A stretch of 64,000 nt of DNA from Candidatus Didemnitutus sp. GTDB lineage: Bacteria; Verrucomicrobiota; Verrucomicrobiia; Opitutales; Opitutaceae. The stretch is taken from assembly GCA_017991595.1 (NCBI GenBank), contig JAGOQJ010000006.1:62001-126000 (forward strand), read 5' to 3'. The position numbers and the translations under genes were made by a program. Of the stretch, positions 1 through 8,697 are shown one piece after another; within the stretch, counting starts at the first letter, position 1; every line of letters starts with the position of its first letter. A model generated the notes under the pieces. The model saw only the letters and a list, made by a program, of their open reading frames with translations. It made no database searches and was not told the DNA's origin.

Positions 1-1488
1 CCAGCCGGCAATGTGCGGCGGCTCGAGCCCGCCGGTGAGCAGCATGCGGTAGTCGAAGCTGCGGAAATTCATCCAATACGAGCCGCCTGCGTAGCTGCGG
101 TCGGCCACCACCGCCGCATCGTCGGCGAGGAAGTTGCCCGCGGCATCCACCGTGATGCGGCCGCGCGCGGACGTGATGTGGACGTTGTTCGAGTTCAGCC
201 GTCCGACGCGCACGCGCGTCTCCAAGCTCGTGAATTTCCAGCCCGGCGCAAAGTCGGCGCGACCGTGCAAGGCGACGGGATCGCCGAATTGAAAGTAAGG
301 CGCCAGGCGCGGCGCGCGCTCCGGCAACACCGTGGACACCAACGCCGGGGCCACGCGACCATCGTAAGTGAGCGCCAGTTCGCGGGTGGCGAGGTCGGCG
401 CGGCCGCGCACCGTCATGATTTCGCCGCGCAGGTCCGCGGAAGCGGAGAAGTGCAGCGGCCGATCGCGTCGCCAGAGGAGCTCCGCCGCGGGACCGAGGA
501 TGCTCTCGCCGAGGGCGCGCACCTCATGCGCGGTGACCTGCAGCCGGGCGTCGGGGAAAGCGGGCTCGGCGCCCGGTGTGAATTCCAAAGCGAGCACGCC
601 GGCCACGCCTGAGGCCGCGACCACATCAGCCCAGCGCGCCTCGGTGGTGCGGAACTCGATGCGCAGTGGGCGGGTGCCGGCGCCGTCGAGCCGCACGCCG
701 GCGCGGGCGAGCAACGGTCCGGTGTGCAGCGGCAGGCCGCGGAGGCCTTCGACGCCGTCGGCCGCGAGGTGCACCACCGCGACGTTGCCGACGCCGGGCC
801 GCGCGTGCAGCTCGGCGTGGAGCGTGGGGGCGCGCAGTGCCTCGAGTTGCGGCAGCTCCCGCACCAGTTGCCGCGCGATCTGCAGCGTGCGGGCGATCAG
901 GTCGGGCATGGTCGGCTGCGAGCCGCCGGGCGCGGCAGGCAACTGGAAGTCACCGCGCGCGCTCACGGCAACGTTGCCGATGCGGAAGGAGAGACGGTCG
1001 AGGTGCGCGAGATGACGCTCGAGCCGCACGGTGACCGCGAGGTCCTCCACGAACGGGGCGGGCAGCCCGGTGGGCGAGAGCGGCGCGGGGAGCCGCAGCG
1101 TGCCGCGGTCGATGCGCACTTCGTCGGGGGCGTGTTCGCCGGAGAGCAGCGACCAGATGCGTTTCTCCGCGTAGATGGAGCCGGCAAGCAGGAGCGGGTC
1201 CTCGAACCGGCTGGAGCGCACTTCGACGTCTTCCAGCAGGATCTTGCCCGCGGGATCGAATTGGGCGCGGCGGAACCGGGCGTCGAGCCCGGCCTCGCGC
1301 AGGCGCGCATCGAAGCGCCGCAGGATGAAGTCCGGCACGGGCAACTCCTCCACCGCCGCCACGTAGAGCTGCACGGCGAGCACGCCGCCGAGGACGAGCC
1401 AGACGGCCCAGCACACGAGCGTGCCTGCGCACGAAAAACAAAAGCGCGCAGCAGCCTCGAGCGGACGGGGTGCTTCGGGAGCGGTCAC
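1..1488 (-). CDS. AsmA-like large envelope protein, C-terminus cut by window edge
   Basis: The frame opens with GTG at 1488, three bases after the DUF4340 stop, and stays open to the left edge (496 codons visible), so the C-terminus is missing. Residues about 16-42 form one hydrophobic N-terminal segment (CWAVWLVLGGVLAVQLY), followed by a long beta-rich region typical of AsmA/DUF3971-type periplasmic proteins with an inner-membrane anchor. These proteins are linked to envelope lipid homeostasis; a role here is inference. It is translationally coupled to the DUF4340 gene and ends the ABC/GldG operon as far as visible. No catalytic motif was recognised. An alternative is a generic verrucomicrobial membrane-anchored unknown. 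Confidence 0.6.
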   Translation of the reverse strand, partial: MTAPEAPRPLEAAARFCFSCAGTLVCWAVWLVLGGVLAVQLYVAAVEELPVPDFILRRFDARLREAGLDARFRRAQFDPAGKILLEDVEVRSSRFEDPLLLAGSIYAEKRIWSLLSGEHAPDEVRIDRGTLRLPAPLSPTGLPAPFVEDLAVTVRLERHLAHLDRLSFRIGNVAVSARGDFQLPAAPGGSQPTMPDLIARTLQIARQLVRELPQLEALRAPTLHAELHARPGVGNVAVVHLAADGVEGLRGLPLHTGPLLARAGVRLDGAGTRPLRIEFRTTEARWADVVAASGVAGVLALEFTPGAEPAFPDARLQVTAHEVRALGESILGPAAELLWRRDRPLHFSASADLRGEIMTVRGRADLATRELALTYDGRVAPALVSTVLPERAPRLAPYFQFGDPVALHGRADFAPGWKFTSLETRVRVGRLNSNNVHITSARGRITVDAAGNFLADDAAVVADRSYAGGSYWMNFRSFDYRMLLTGGLEPPHIAGW

Positions 1489-1491
1489 GGT

Positions 1492-3435
1492 TTACGGCGA
1501 ACCGGGCGGAGGGCTTTCGGCGGACGGGGCGCCCGGATCGTGTTGCGGGGCGTAAGTGAGCGCGAAGATGGCGTCGAGGAGCTCCTGGGTGACTTCGAAG
1601 GTGACGCCGTTGAACTCCTCCGTGCCTGCGAGTTGCGTGGTGCCGCCGAGGCGGTCGCTGAGGTAGAGCGCGGAGGTGACGTTCTGCGCGACGCCGCCGG
1701 TGAGGCTCAGGCTCAGCTCGAGGCGGTAGCGCCAGGCGACCGTTTCGCCGTTCACCGTGGCGCCCTCGCGCTCGAAGCGGTCGGCGACGAAGCGCTTGGC
1801 GCGCAGGCGGCGGAGGTTCTGCAGGAGCGTGGTCAGTGTGGTGCGGCGGGCCTCGTCGGTCTCGCCGGCGACGATGGTCGCGGACGTGAGCGCGTTGTCA
1901 GCTGGCGCGGATTTCTCAACGAGGGTGCGCTCGCGGGTGAGGTCGACGAGCCGCAGGGCGGTGATGCGCGTGCCTTCGGGGAGTTCGCGAAGCAGGCGTT
2001 GGCGGAAGAACAGGGCGTCGACCGGCACGTCCTCGAGCAAGTCGGGCTCGATCTGGTAAACGAAGGGCGCGTTGGTCACGCGTGCGTAGGCGACGGCGCG
2101 CTCACCGGGCTTGGCGCCGATCTGCAGGGTGACGGTGGTGGGCTCGCTGCCTTGCAGGCCGCCGCCGGTGCTGAGGTGGAGAGTGAACTCGCGCACGGGG
2201 CGGTTGAAGCCGTAGTTTTCCAAATCCGCGGCGGAGGGCGCGTCGCTGAGGAAGCGGGTGGCCGCGAGCAGTTGCAGGCGTTGGAGAAGAGTCGCGACGA
2301 CTTCGGTGTCGGCGGGTTGGGTGGCCGGGGCTTGGCCGCCCGCGGCACGGACGACGAGCTGCCAGCCTTCGGTGCTTTGTTCGAGGCGCTGCAGGTTTAT
2401 CTCCGGCTGGTCGGGCGCGGCGAGGGTGAGCGCGGTGACACTGGCGGGTTCGAAGTCGAGGACGCGTTGCTCGCGGAGGGATTCCTGCGCGGTGCGCAGC
2501 GTCTCGAGCAGGCGCGGTGAGATGGCGGTGACGAAGACGGCGGCCTTGTCCTCGATCTTGGCGTAAACTTCGAGTGGGGCGGCGGGTTGATCGGCAGTGG
2601 GTGGCGCGACGGGCAGGCCGATGAGCAGGGTCTCGCGGCGCGAGTTGCCTTCGAGCGTGATGCGCAGTTGCGGGGTGCCGAGGCCGGTGCGGCCGGGATC
2701 GGCTTCGCGGGTGTCGAGGAAGCGGCGGACTTGGAGCGCGTTGAGGCCGTTGATCGCGAGCTCGGCTTCGTTTTTGTTGGCGCGGGCGAGGATGGGCGTC
2801 TCGAAGAGCCAGCGCGGACCCTCGCGGCGGAGGCGGATGCGGAGGTTGGCGGGGGCGGCGGTCTGGATCGCGAGGGAGCGCACCTCGAAGACGGGAACGG
2901 TGAAGATGGAATTGGAGCGCAGTTGCGCGAGGTCGAGTCCGAGGCTGTCGGCGAGCGAGCGGTTGACGACGTGGATGCGGGCGCCGTCGGGCGAGAGCAC
3001 GTAGAGGCGGTTGCCGATCTCGGTGCGGTCGCCGATGCGCAGCGGAAAATCGCGGCCGCCGGAACGGAACGAGAGCGTGAGGGCGGGATTCTCGAGGCCG
3101 TAGTCAGCGAGGGATTGGTTGGTCTTGGCGAGATCGGCGACGGCGAAGCTGGTCTCGTGTTCGAGGAACTGGAGCTCGTTGACGATGCGGGCGATGGCGT
3201 TGGGGTTGGCCGGCCACTCGAAGGGCTGGGTCAGCCACCAGTTTTCGTCGCGTTTCTCGGCTGCGACGGTCGGGACGGTGGGGCTGGTGCGGGTGAAGCC
3301 GTCGATGCCAGCGGCCTCCGAGCCGAGGACGCGGCGGGAGTTTTCGTGGATCTTCACGCGGTCCTCGAACTGGAAGATGTAGTAGAACAGGACGACGTTC
3401 AGGAAGAGAAGGACGACGGTGACTTTGGAGCGCAT
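1492..3435 (-). CDS. DUF4340 domain-containing protein
   Basis: 647 residues. One membrane segment near the N-terminus (about residues 5-21) is followed by a short charged stretch, then a WWLTQPFEWPAN-type motif near residue 67 that is characteristic of DUF4340, and a long periplasmic beta-rich part that appears internally repetitive. The C-terminal tail is Pro/Ser-rich. DUF4340 proteins usually sit beside ABC-2 permease and GldG-type genes, as here: GldG lies 108 nt upstream and the AsmA-like gene 3 nt downstream. The likely role is an extracytoplasmic partner of the ABC system (inference). The exact biochemical function of the family is unknown. Confidence 0.85.
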   Translation of the reverse strand: MRSKVTVVLLFLNVVLFYYIFQFEDRVKIHENSRRVLGSEAAGIDGFTRTSPTVPTVAAEKRDENWWLTQPFEWPANPNAIARIVNELQFLEHETSFAVADLAKTNQSLADYGLENPALTLSFRSGGRDFPLRIGDRTEIGNRLYVLSPDGARIHVVNRSLADSLGLDLAQLRSNSIFTVPVFEVRSLAIQTAAPANLRIRLRREGPRWLFETPILARANKNEAELAINGLNALQVRRFLDTREADPGRTGLGTPQLRITLEGNSRRETLLIGLPVAPPTADQPAAPLEVYAKIEDKAAVFVTAISPRLLETLRTAQESLREQRVLDFEPASVTALTLAAPDQPEINLQRLEQSTEGWQLVVRAAGGQAPATQPADTEVVATLLQRLQLLAATRFLSDAPSAADLENYGFNRPVREFTLHLSTGGGLQGSEPTTVTLQIGAKPGERAVAYARVTNAPFVYQIEPDLLEDVPVDALFFRQRLLRELPEGTRITALRLVDLTRERTLVEKSAPADNALTSATIVAGETDEARRTTLTTLLQNLRRLRAKRFVADRFEREGATVNGETVAWRYRLELSLSLTGGVAQNVTSALYLSDRLGGTTQLAGTEEFNGVTFEVTQELLDAIFALTYAPQHDPGAPSAESPPPGSP

Positions 3436-3543
3436 GGCGGAGGGGCGATCGGCGGTCAGCTGGCGGCGGTCAGCCGGGGGCAGGCGGAAAGGAGTGGCGG
3501 CGTGCGCATGGTGAAGATGAAACGAATGGCTGAGCGCGGATCG

Positions 3544-5022
3544 CTAAGAGCGTCTCGTCCAGTAAACGAAGAGGCCGAGGAGGCCGACGATGCCGGGGAC
3601 GACGAAGAGCAGACCGAGGCGGAGGCGGGAGAGTTCCTCCTGGGAGAGTGTGAGCTGGAAGCGCTCGATGGCGCGGGGGGCGATGTTGATGTCGACGTTG
3701 CGCTCGGTGGCCCAGTTGACGGTGTTGAGGAAGAGCGTGAGGTTGCCGACGTTGATGAGGCGGTTGTTGGTCACGACGTCGGAGGTGCCGAAGAGGGCGA
3801 GGCGGCCGCCGCGGACGCTGAGCGGGAGGCTGGCGGGGCGGACGCGCTCGGAGACGACGACGACGCCCAGCTGACCGCGCAGGTCCTCGCCGGGAGTGAA
3901 GCTGTGGCGGACGGCGCGGTTGCGGTAATTTTTCTCGCCCCAAGCGCTCTCGCTGGTGGCGACGAGTTTCTTGACGTTGAGGCCGTCGTCGAGGGCGCGG
4001 CCGAGGTCGTCGCGCACGACGCGCGCGGGGCCGACGAGGACGGGGATGTCGTTGGCGATGAGACTGCGCGTGATGGGATGGTCGGCGAGGAAGTGTTTGA
4101 GGATGAGTTCGCCGGTGTCGGAGAGGAAGTTGGCGCTGGTGTCGAGGATGAGGTTGTCGTCGGCCCAGACGCCCCAGTCGAAGAGCAGGTTCTCGAGGCC
4201 GCTGGCGGTGCGCGGCTCGGGATCGAGCATGAGGATGAGGCGACCGGCGCGGGTCTGGAGGTAGTTGCGGAGGAGCTCCTCCTCGAAGGGGCGGAAGCGG
4301 TCGCGCGGGCTGGGGATGATGAGGAGCGCGGCGTCGTCGGGCACGCGGCGGGTCTGGGAGAGGTCGAGGGCGGCGAGCTCGAAGTTGCGCTGGCGGAGGG
4401 CGTCGCTGAGGAGGGAGAGGCCGCGCTCGCCGACGTCGTCGGGCCGGAGTTCGCCGTGGCCCTGCACGAAGTAGATTTTTTTGCGCTCGGCGGAGGTGAC
4501 GTCGAGGATGGCGGCGGTGAGGGCGGACTCGCCGCGGAAGGCCTCGCGGGTGGACTTGTTGCGCAGGTGGTAGAGCTCGTCGATGGTGACGAGGCGGCGG
4601 CGATCGCCGCTGATGACGACGACGACGTTGGGTTGCTCGATGCCGAGCGTCTCGGCTTCGCGGCGGCGCTGGTAGATGTCGAGGAAGTCGACCACGAGCG
4701 GGCCGCCTTCGAGGTGGCGCGTGGCGTAAACGTATTCGCGGAGGAGGCCCTTGAGGTCGCGGTGGGCCTGGTCGAGCTCCTCGTTGTCGGAGTCGCCGGT
4801 GAAGGTGGCGACGATGCGCACGGGTTGCGCGAGGTTCTCGAGGTAGGACTTGGTCTCGGCGGAGAGGGAGTGGCGGCGGTTCTGCGTGAGGTCGAAGCGC
4901 CAGGCGTGGTTCAGGGCGATGTAGTTCAGCCCGGCGAAGAGCGTGAGGAAGAGCACGGCCTGCAGGAGCAGGTTGACGATGCGGATCCAGCGCGCGGTGC
5001 GGAAGCTGTCGGCGAAGTTCAT
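3544..5022 (-). CDS. GldG-like ABC-type transport auxiliary protein
   Basis: 492 residues. A membrane helix lies near residues 15-38, just before a LTQNRRHSLSAET motif that is the hallmark of GldG/ABC_transp_aux proteins. A long periplasmic domain contains alternating alpha/beta segments (LVVDFLDIY, KKIYFVQGHGE, RLILMLDPEP), and a second helix near residues 466-487 is followed by YWTRRS. GldG proteins work with an ABC-2 permease and ATPase; in Bacteroidetes they are needed for gliding, but homologues are widespread in non-gliding bacteria. The gene starts 4 nt after the permease stop, so the two are surely cotranscribed. Gliding itself is not supported by anything else in the window. Confidence 0.85.
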   Translation of the reverse strand: MNFADSFRTARWIRIVNLLLQAVLFLTLFAGLNYIALNHAWRFDLTQNRRHSLSAETKSYLENLAQPVRIVATFTGDSDNEELDQAHRDLKGLLREYVYATRHLEGGPLVVDFLDIYQRRREAETLGIEQPNVVVVISGDRRRLVTIDELYHLRNKSTREAFRGESALTAAILDVTSAERKKIYFVQGHGELRPDDVGERGLSLLSDALRQRNFELAALDLSQTRRVPDDAALLIIPSPRDRFRPFEEELLRNYLQTRAGRLILMLDPEPRTASGLENLLFDWGVWADDNLILDTSANFLSDTGELILKHFLADHPITRSLIANDIPVLVGPARVVRDDLGRALDDGLNVKKLVATSESAWGEKNYRNRAVRHSFTPGEDLRGQLGVVVVSERVRPASLPLSVRGGRLALFGTSDVVTNNRLINVGNLTLFLNTVNWATERNVDINIAPRAIERFQLTLSQEELSRLRLGLLFVVPGIVGLLGLFVYWTRRS

Positions 5023-5026
5023 GCGC

Positions 5027-5788
5027 TCAGCCGTGCAGGAGTTTCGCCTCCACCCCGAGGATGCTGAAGATCAGGGCGAGCGTGGAGCCGGAGACGTAGA
5101 AGATTACCTGCCGGGTGTCGACGACGCCGCGGGTGAAGTCTTCGAGGTGCGTGAAAATCTGGAGCGACTCGACGGTGCCGCGGACCGAGGCGAGGGTTTC
5201 CTGCTGCAGGAGGGCGCTGTCGCCGAGGAAGCGCAGCCCGATGATGAGCGCGAACAGCAGCGTGAAACACAGGATGCCGGCGACCGACTGGCTGCGGGTG
5301 AGCGCGCTGGCGAGCACGCCGAGCGCGATGAAGAGCAGGCCGCTCAAGGCGATGAACGCGTAGCCGCCGATGAGCGGGCCGGCGTCAAGGAAGCGCGCGT
5401 CGCGTGCGTAGTAGTGCAGCACGTAATGGAAGCCGCCGGTGCAGGCCCACATCGCGAGGTAGAGCAGGTAGGACGCGCCGAACTTCCCCAGCACCACTTC
5501 GGTGGTCGTTACCGGTGTGGTCAACAGGGTCTCGAGCGTGCCGAGCCGGCGCTCCTCCGCGAGCGACTTCATCGTGAGCAACGGCACCATGAAGAACACG
5601 GGAATCCAGAAGAGTTGGAAGAACACGGCCGCGGGCGGCGCTTCCTGCGGGGTGCGGCTGTAGGCGTCGAGGATGCCGGCGAAGATGAAACCCATCACGC
5701 CGAGGAACAGCACGGCGGCGACATAGGTGCTCGGGTTGAAGAGCAGAGTGCGCACCTCGTGCGAGAGGATGGTGAGAAAGTGGCGCAT
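5027..5788 (-). CDS. ABC-2 type transporter permease
   Basis: 253 residues from the ATG at 5788, chosen because it begins MRHFLTILSHEV, lies 5 nt after the ATPase stop, and the sequence before it is shadow of the ATPase. About six hydrophobic helices are visible. The cytosolic coupling segment KSLAEERRLGTLETLLTTPV (near residues 74-93) is the classic ABC-2 motif. It resembles the GldF/NosY-type permeases that pair with GldA/CcmA-type ATPases. Substrate unknown. Its neighbours (ATPase, GldG-like, DUF4340, AsmA-like) suggest an envelope-assembly or export role. Confidence 0.88.
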   Translation of the reverse strand: MRHFLTILSHEVRTLLFNPSTYVAAVLFLGVMGFIFAGILDAYSRTPQEAPPAAVFFQLFWIPVFFMVPLLTMKSLAEERRLGTLETLLTTPVTTTEVVLGKFGASYLLYLAMWACTGGFHYVLHYYARDARFLDAGPLIGGYAFIALSGLLFIALGVLASALTRSQSVAGILCFTLLFALIIGLRFLGDSALLQQETLASVRGTVESLQIFTHLEDFTRGVVDTRQVIFYVSGSTLALIFSILGVEAKLLHG

Positions 5789-5793
5789 CGGAC

Positions 5794-6804
5794 TCAGGCA
5801 GGGGTGGCGGGGCGGGTGGCGGCGGCTTCGCCGACGCGGGCGTCCCAGCTGCGGCGGGTGGCGGCGAGGAACACGTCCTCGAGACTGGGCAGGGAACGGC
5901 TGAGCGCGCGAACGCGGTAGCCGTGGCGCGGGAGTTCCTGCAGGAGGCGTTCGCCGATGTCGGTCTCGTTGCGGGTCGTGAGCGTGACGACGCCGAAGCC
6001 GTCGGGGCCGGGCTCGGTAAGATTGGCGATCTTCGCGCTGGCCTCCAAGTCGAGCAGCAGCAGCGGCAGCGCGAGGGTGTCGCCGGCGAGCTCGAGACGA
6101 TAGGTGGAATGGCCGAAGATCTCGTGGCGCAATTCCGTGGGCGAGCCCTGGGCGACGATGCGGCCGCCGTTGATGATGAGCACGCGGTCGCAAGTGACTT
6201 CGATCTCGGGCAGGATGTGCGAGGAGATGATGACGCTCATGCGGCCGCGCAGGTTGGCGATGAGGTCGCGGACGATGAGGATCTGGTGCGGGTCGAGGCC
6301 GATGGTCGGCTCGTCCATGATGATGACATCGGGCTCGGCGAGGATGGCCTCGGCGATGCCGACGCGCTGCTTGTTGCCCTTGGAGAGGCGGCCGATGATC
6401 TTATGGCGGTTGCGCTTGAGGTCGCAGAGTTCGAGCACCTCGTCGATGCGGGCGCGGAGCTTGGTGCGGGGCATCTCCTTCAGCCGGCCGCGGAACCAGA
6501 GGTATTCGGCCACGCGCATGTCCTCGGGCAGCGGGTTGTTCTCCGGCATGTAGCCGATGTGGCGCTTGGTGAGCTCGGGCTGGCTGGCGACGGCGTGGCC
6601 GCAGATGCGCACGGCACCGGAGGTGGCCGGCAGGAAGCCGGTGAGGATACGCATCGTGGTGCTCTTGCCCGCGCCGTTGGGGCCGAGGAGACCGACGATC
6701 TCGCCGCGCCGCACCGTGAAACTCAAATCGTTCACCGCCGCAGTGGCGCCGTAGCGCTTCGTGAGGTGCTCAACTTCGATGGTGGTTTCGGGTGACTCTG
6801 CCAT
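5794..6804 (-). CDS. ABC transporter ATP-binding protein
   Basis: 336 residues from ATG at 6804. The Walker A motif GPNGAGKST is at residues 41-49, the signature LSKGNKQRVG at 140-149, and the Walker B region VIIMDEPTIGLDP at 160-172, so it should be an active ATPase. The C-terminal third follows the DUF4162-like pattern of CcmA/GldA-type exporters. It is the first gene of the five-gene minus-strand operon with permease, GldG, DUF4340 and AsmA-like genes. Its frame is open well upstream of 6804, but that part is low-complexity Arg/Pro sequence without homology-like character. Confidence 0.9.
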   Translation of the reverse strand: MAESPETTIEVEHLTKRYGATAAVNDLSFTVRRGEIVGLLGPNGAGKSTTMRILTGFLPATSGAVRICGHAVASQPELTKRHIGYMPENNPLPEDMRVAEYLWFRGRLKEMPRTKLRARIDEVLELCDLKRNRHKIIGRLSKGNKQRVGIAEAILAEPDVIIMDEPTIGLDPHQILIVRDLIANLRGRMSVIISSHILPEIEVTCDRVLIINGGRIVAQGSPTELRHEIFGHSTYRLELAGDTLALPLLLLDLEASAKIANLTEPGPDGFGVVTLTTRNETDIGERLLQELPRHGYRVRALSRSLPSLEDVFLAATRRSWDARVGEAAATRPATPA

Positions 6805-6866
6805 GTGGCAAATTGCGCAGGCCGCGCCATTAACACGGGGTTTTGCGCCGTGTCGCAAGCCTCGTG

Positions 6867-7856
6867 TCAGACGGCTTCCTTGCCGAGCGTGACTTCGCCG
6901 GCGCGGAAACGTTCCGTGGCGCCGCCCGGGGTTTGCACGAGCAGCGAGCCCTCGTCGTCGATGCCGGCGGCGATGCCGCGCACGCTGCGCGGGCCCTGGA
7001 TCACGGTGACGGGACGGTCGCGCAGGACGTCGTAGCGTTCCCAAAGGGGGCGGAAGCGTTCGCGATAGGCACCGGAAATGAACTCCGTGTAGCCGCGTGT
7101 GAGGCGGCTGATGAGGGCGGCGGCGAACTTGTTGAGATCGATCGGCCCGCCCGCGCTCTCGGCGAGCGAGGTGGCGGTGCGGCGCAACTCGGGCGGCAGG
7201 TCGGTGGCCGTGCCGTTGACGTTGAGGCCGAGGCCGAAGACCAAGTCGCGCACCTCGTCGGCGTCGAGCCGCGCCTCGGTGAGCATGCCGCCGGCCTTGC
7301 GGCCGCCGAGCAGGAGATCGTTGGGCCATTTCAGGCCGGGTTGCAGGCGGCAGAAACTATCGACGAGCGCGCAGGCCACGAGGCCCATCCAAAGCGTGAA
7401 GTCCTGCAGGCGCGCGGGATCGAGGTGGGGCCGGAAGACGAAGGTGGCGTAGAGGTTGCCGTTGGCGGCGCTGTGCCAGGTGCGTCCGCGCCGGCCTCGG
7501 CCGGCGGTCTGGGCGCGGGCGAGGATGACGAGCGGAGCGGGCTCGCCATCGGCGAGGCGGCGCTCGGCCTCGCTGTTGGTGCTGTCGACCTGCTCAAGGC
7601 AGATGATCCGCGGCACGCGCTGACGACCGAGATGGGCGCCGATGAGGGCGGCGTTCAACGTGGTGGGCGAGCGGACGAGGCGGTAGCCGCGACGCGGCAC
7701 GGCCTCGAAGGCGAAGCCTTGCTTCATCAGTTTTTGCAGCTGCATCCAGACCGCGACGCGCGAGATACCCAAGAGTTTGGCGATGCGGGTGCCCGAGACG
7801 GGTTCGTCGCCGTGGGTGAGGAGTTCGCGCAGGATGATGACTTCGGTCGGAGGCAC
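6867..7856 (-). CDS. birA: Biotin--[acetyl-CoA-carboxylase] ligase with HTH domain
   Basis: 329 residues. An N-terminal winged-helix domain (about 1-62, SGTRIAKLLGISRVAVWMQL as the helix-turn-helix) precedes the ligase domain. The biotinyl-5'-AMP loop GRGRRGRTW is at 119-127 and KWPND at 176-180; an SH3-like C-terminal domain closes the protein. This is a group II BirA: it activates biotin and loads it on the carboxyl carrier protein, and may repress transcription. A 7-bp-arm palindrome lies about 50 nt upstream of the start. accA (32747-33730) encodes a subunit of the biotin-dependent carboxylase in the same window. Confidence 0.92.
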   Translation of the reverse strand: MPPTEVIILRELLTHGDEPVSGTRIAKLLGISRVAVWMQLQKLMKQGFAFEAVPRRGYRLVRSPTTLNAALIGAHLGRQRVPRIICLEQVDSTNSEAERRLADGEPAPLVILARAQTAGRGRRGRTWHSAANGNLYATFVFRPHLDPARLQDFTLWMGLVACALVDSFCRLQPGLKWPNDLLLGGRKAGGMLTEARLDADEVRDLVFGLGLNVNGTATDLPPELRRTATSLAESAGGPIDLNKFAAALISRLTRGYTEFISGAYRERFRPLWERYDVLRDRPVTVIQGPRSVRGIAAGIDDEGSLLVQTPGGATERFRAGEVTLGKEAV

Positions 7857-7906
7857 GGGGCGGCGCGCGCAGCGCCGGTGGTCAGCAAAGGAGAGAATCA
7901 GGTGGG

Positions 7907-7923
7907 GGCAAATTTCATTTGCC
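7907..7923. promoter_or_regulatory. Palindrome upstream of birA
   Basis: GGCAAAT-TTC-ATTTGCC, perfect 7-bp arms with a 3-nt centre, 50 nt before the birA start codon on the minus strand. It could be an operator or a weak terminator of the upstream gene; no T-run follows. It does not resemble the long E. coli bio operator. Confidence 0.4.
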
Positions 7924-8057
7924 GGATTCGGTGCGGTGACGGATACGAACCCAACCGGCGGTCGCGCCTGATTGCGGTGTCGCGGCGTTGTCGCGTTCGT
8001 GTCGCTGGCGTGAAGGCAGCTCGCGGGCTGCGGGCTGGCCCGGGCGTGGTGCGTCGT

Positions 8058-8083
8058 GGGGCGCGACCAAGGTCGCTGCCTAC
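8058..8083 (+). repeat. REP-like palindromic repeat, copy 1
   Basis: Contains GCGACC-AA-GGTCGC followed by TGCCTAC. It is the same element as at 12737-12761 and 13495-13518, but both stem partners at one position are swapped (C/G instead of G/C), so pairing is preserved. Confidence 0.6.
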
Positions 8084-8114
8084 GTAATGGCGAAGCGGCT
8101 CAGCCTCAGCGGCG

Positions 8115-8621
8115 CTAGGGTTTGCCGTCGCCGAGATTGCCGACCTTGTTGAGGTGTTCGAGGCGTTCGGTTTCCTCGCGGCGTTTTTCGGCTTCGTAGT
8201 CGGCCATCGCGCGGGCGGCGAAGGACGGGGAGAGCAGAGGGATGTGCCAGCGGTTGAGCGCGAGTTCGAGGTCGTTCTGCTTCGCGGCGTAGTTGCGCAT
8301 CGCTTTTTTGGCCAATTCCTCCCGGCTGAGCCATTGGTCGGGGTCGGGCTGGGCGACCTTGCGATCAAGCACCTGGAAATCGGGCAGCACGACAACTTCC
8401 TCGCCCTGCTCGTTGACCTTCGTGGTGCTGGTCTCGACTTTCTGGCGGGCCTTGGCCTCGGCGGCGGCCTTGCGGGCGGCGTCGCTGGCAGCGGGGTTGT
8501 ATTTCGGCAGACGGTCGCGGACGGCTTGCTGGGTGCGGGCGGACGAGACGGGCTCGGCGTTTTGGGCCGGCGCGGCGGGCGCGAGACAGCAGAGCGCGAG
8601 GAAGGGGAGAATCGTCCGCAT
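8115..8621 (-). CDS. Secreted protein of unknown function
   Basis: 168 residues from the ATG at 8621, chosen because it opens directly with a signal peptide (MRTILPFLALCCLAPAAPAQ, cleavage after residue 20). The mature part is highly charged and helical, with Lys/Glu/Ala-rich segments (near 45-65 and 130-160) separated by VVLPDFQVLD and a LALNRWHIP-type stretch. VVLPDFQV resembles the short motif (V-x-L-x-x-F-x-V) found near the N-termini of opitutal TonB receptors and secreted proteins, e.g. VRLDDFKV and VKLDDFHV elsewhere in this window. Function unknown; it could be a periplasmic partner of an outer-membrane protein. It lies 76 nt downstream of the PfkB kinase gene, on the same strand. Confidence 0.6.
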   Translation of the reverse strand: MRTILPFLALCCLAPAAPAQNAEPVSSARTQQAVRDRLPKYNPAASDAARKAAAEAKARQKVETSTTKVNEQGEEVVVLPDFQVLDRKVAQPDPDQWLSREELAKKAMRNYAAKQNDLELALNRWHIPLLSPSFAARAMADYEAEKRREETERLEHLNKVGNLGDGKP

Positions 8622-8697
8622 GTCGCTGGGGACAGTGCGCAGCGGACTTGGTTCGGTCAAAACTTATGTGAGCGACCGGCGGCGCGCGGGGCACGCG

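Noticed and set aside
724-2520. Long plus-strand frame opposite the AsmA-like and DUF4340 genes
   Set aside because: Arg/Glu/Gly-rich shadow without domains.
3544-5022. Claiming gliding motility from the GldG-like gene
   Set aside because: No other gliding or type IX secretion gene is present, and GldG homologues are common in non-gliding bacteria.
2587-5067. Long plus-strand open frame (over 800 codons) opposite DUF4340 and GldG
   Set aside because: Composition is Glu/Val/Gly/Asp-rich without fold-like pattern; the minus strand holds recognisable genes. Antisense openness is due to high GC.
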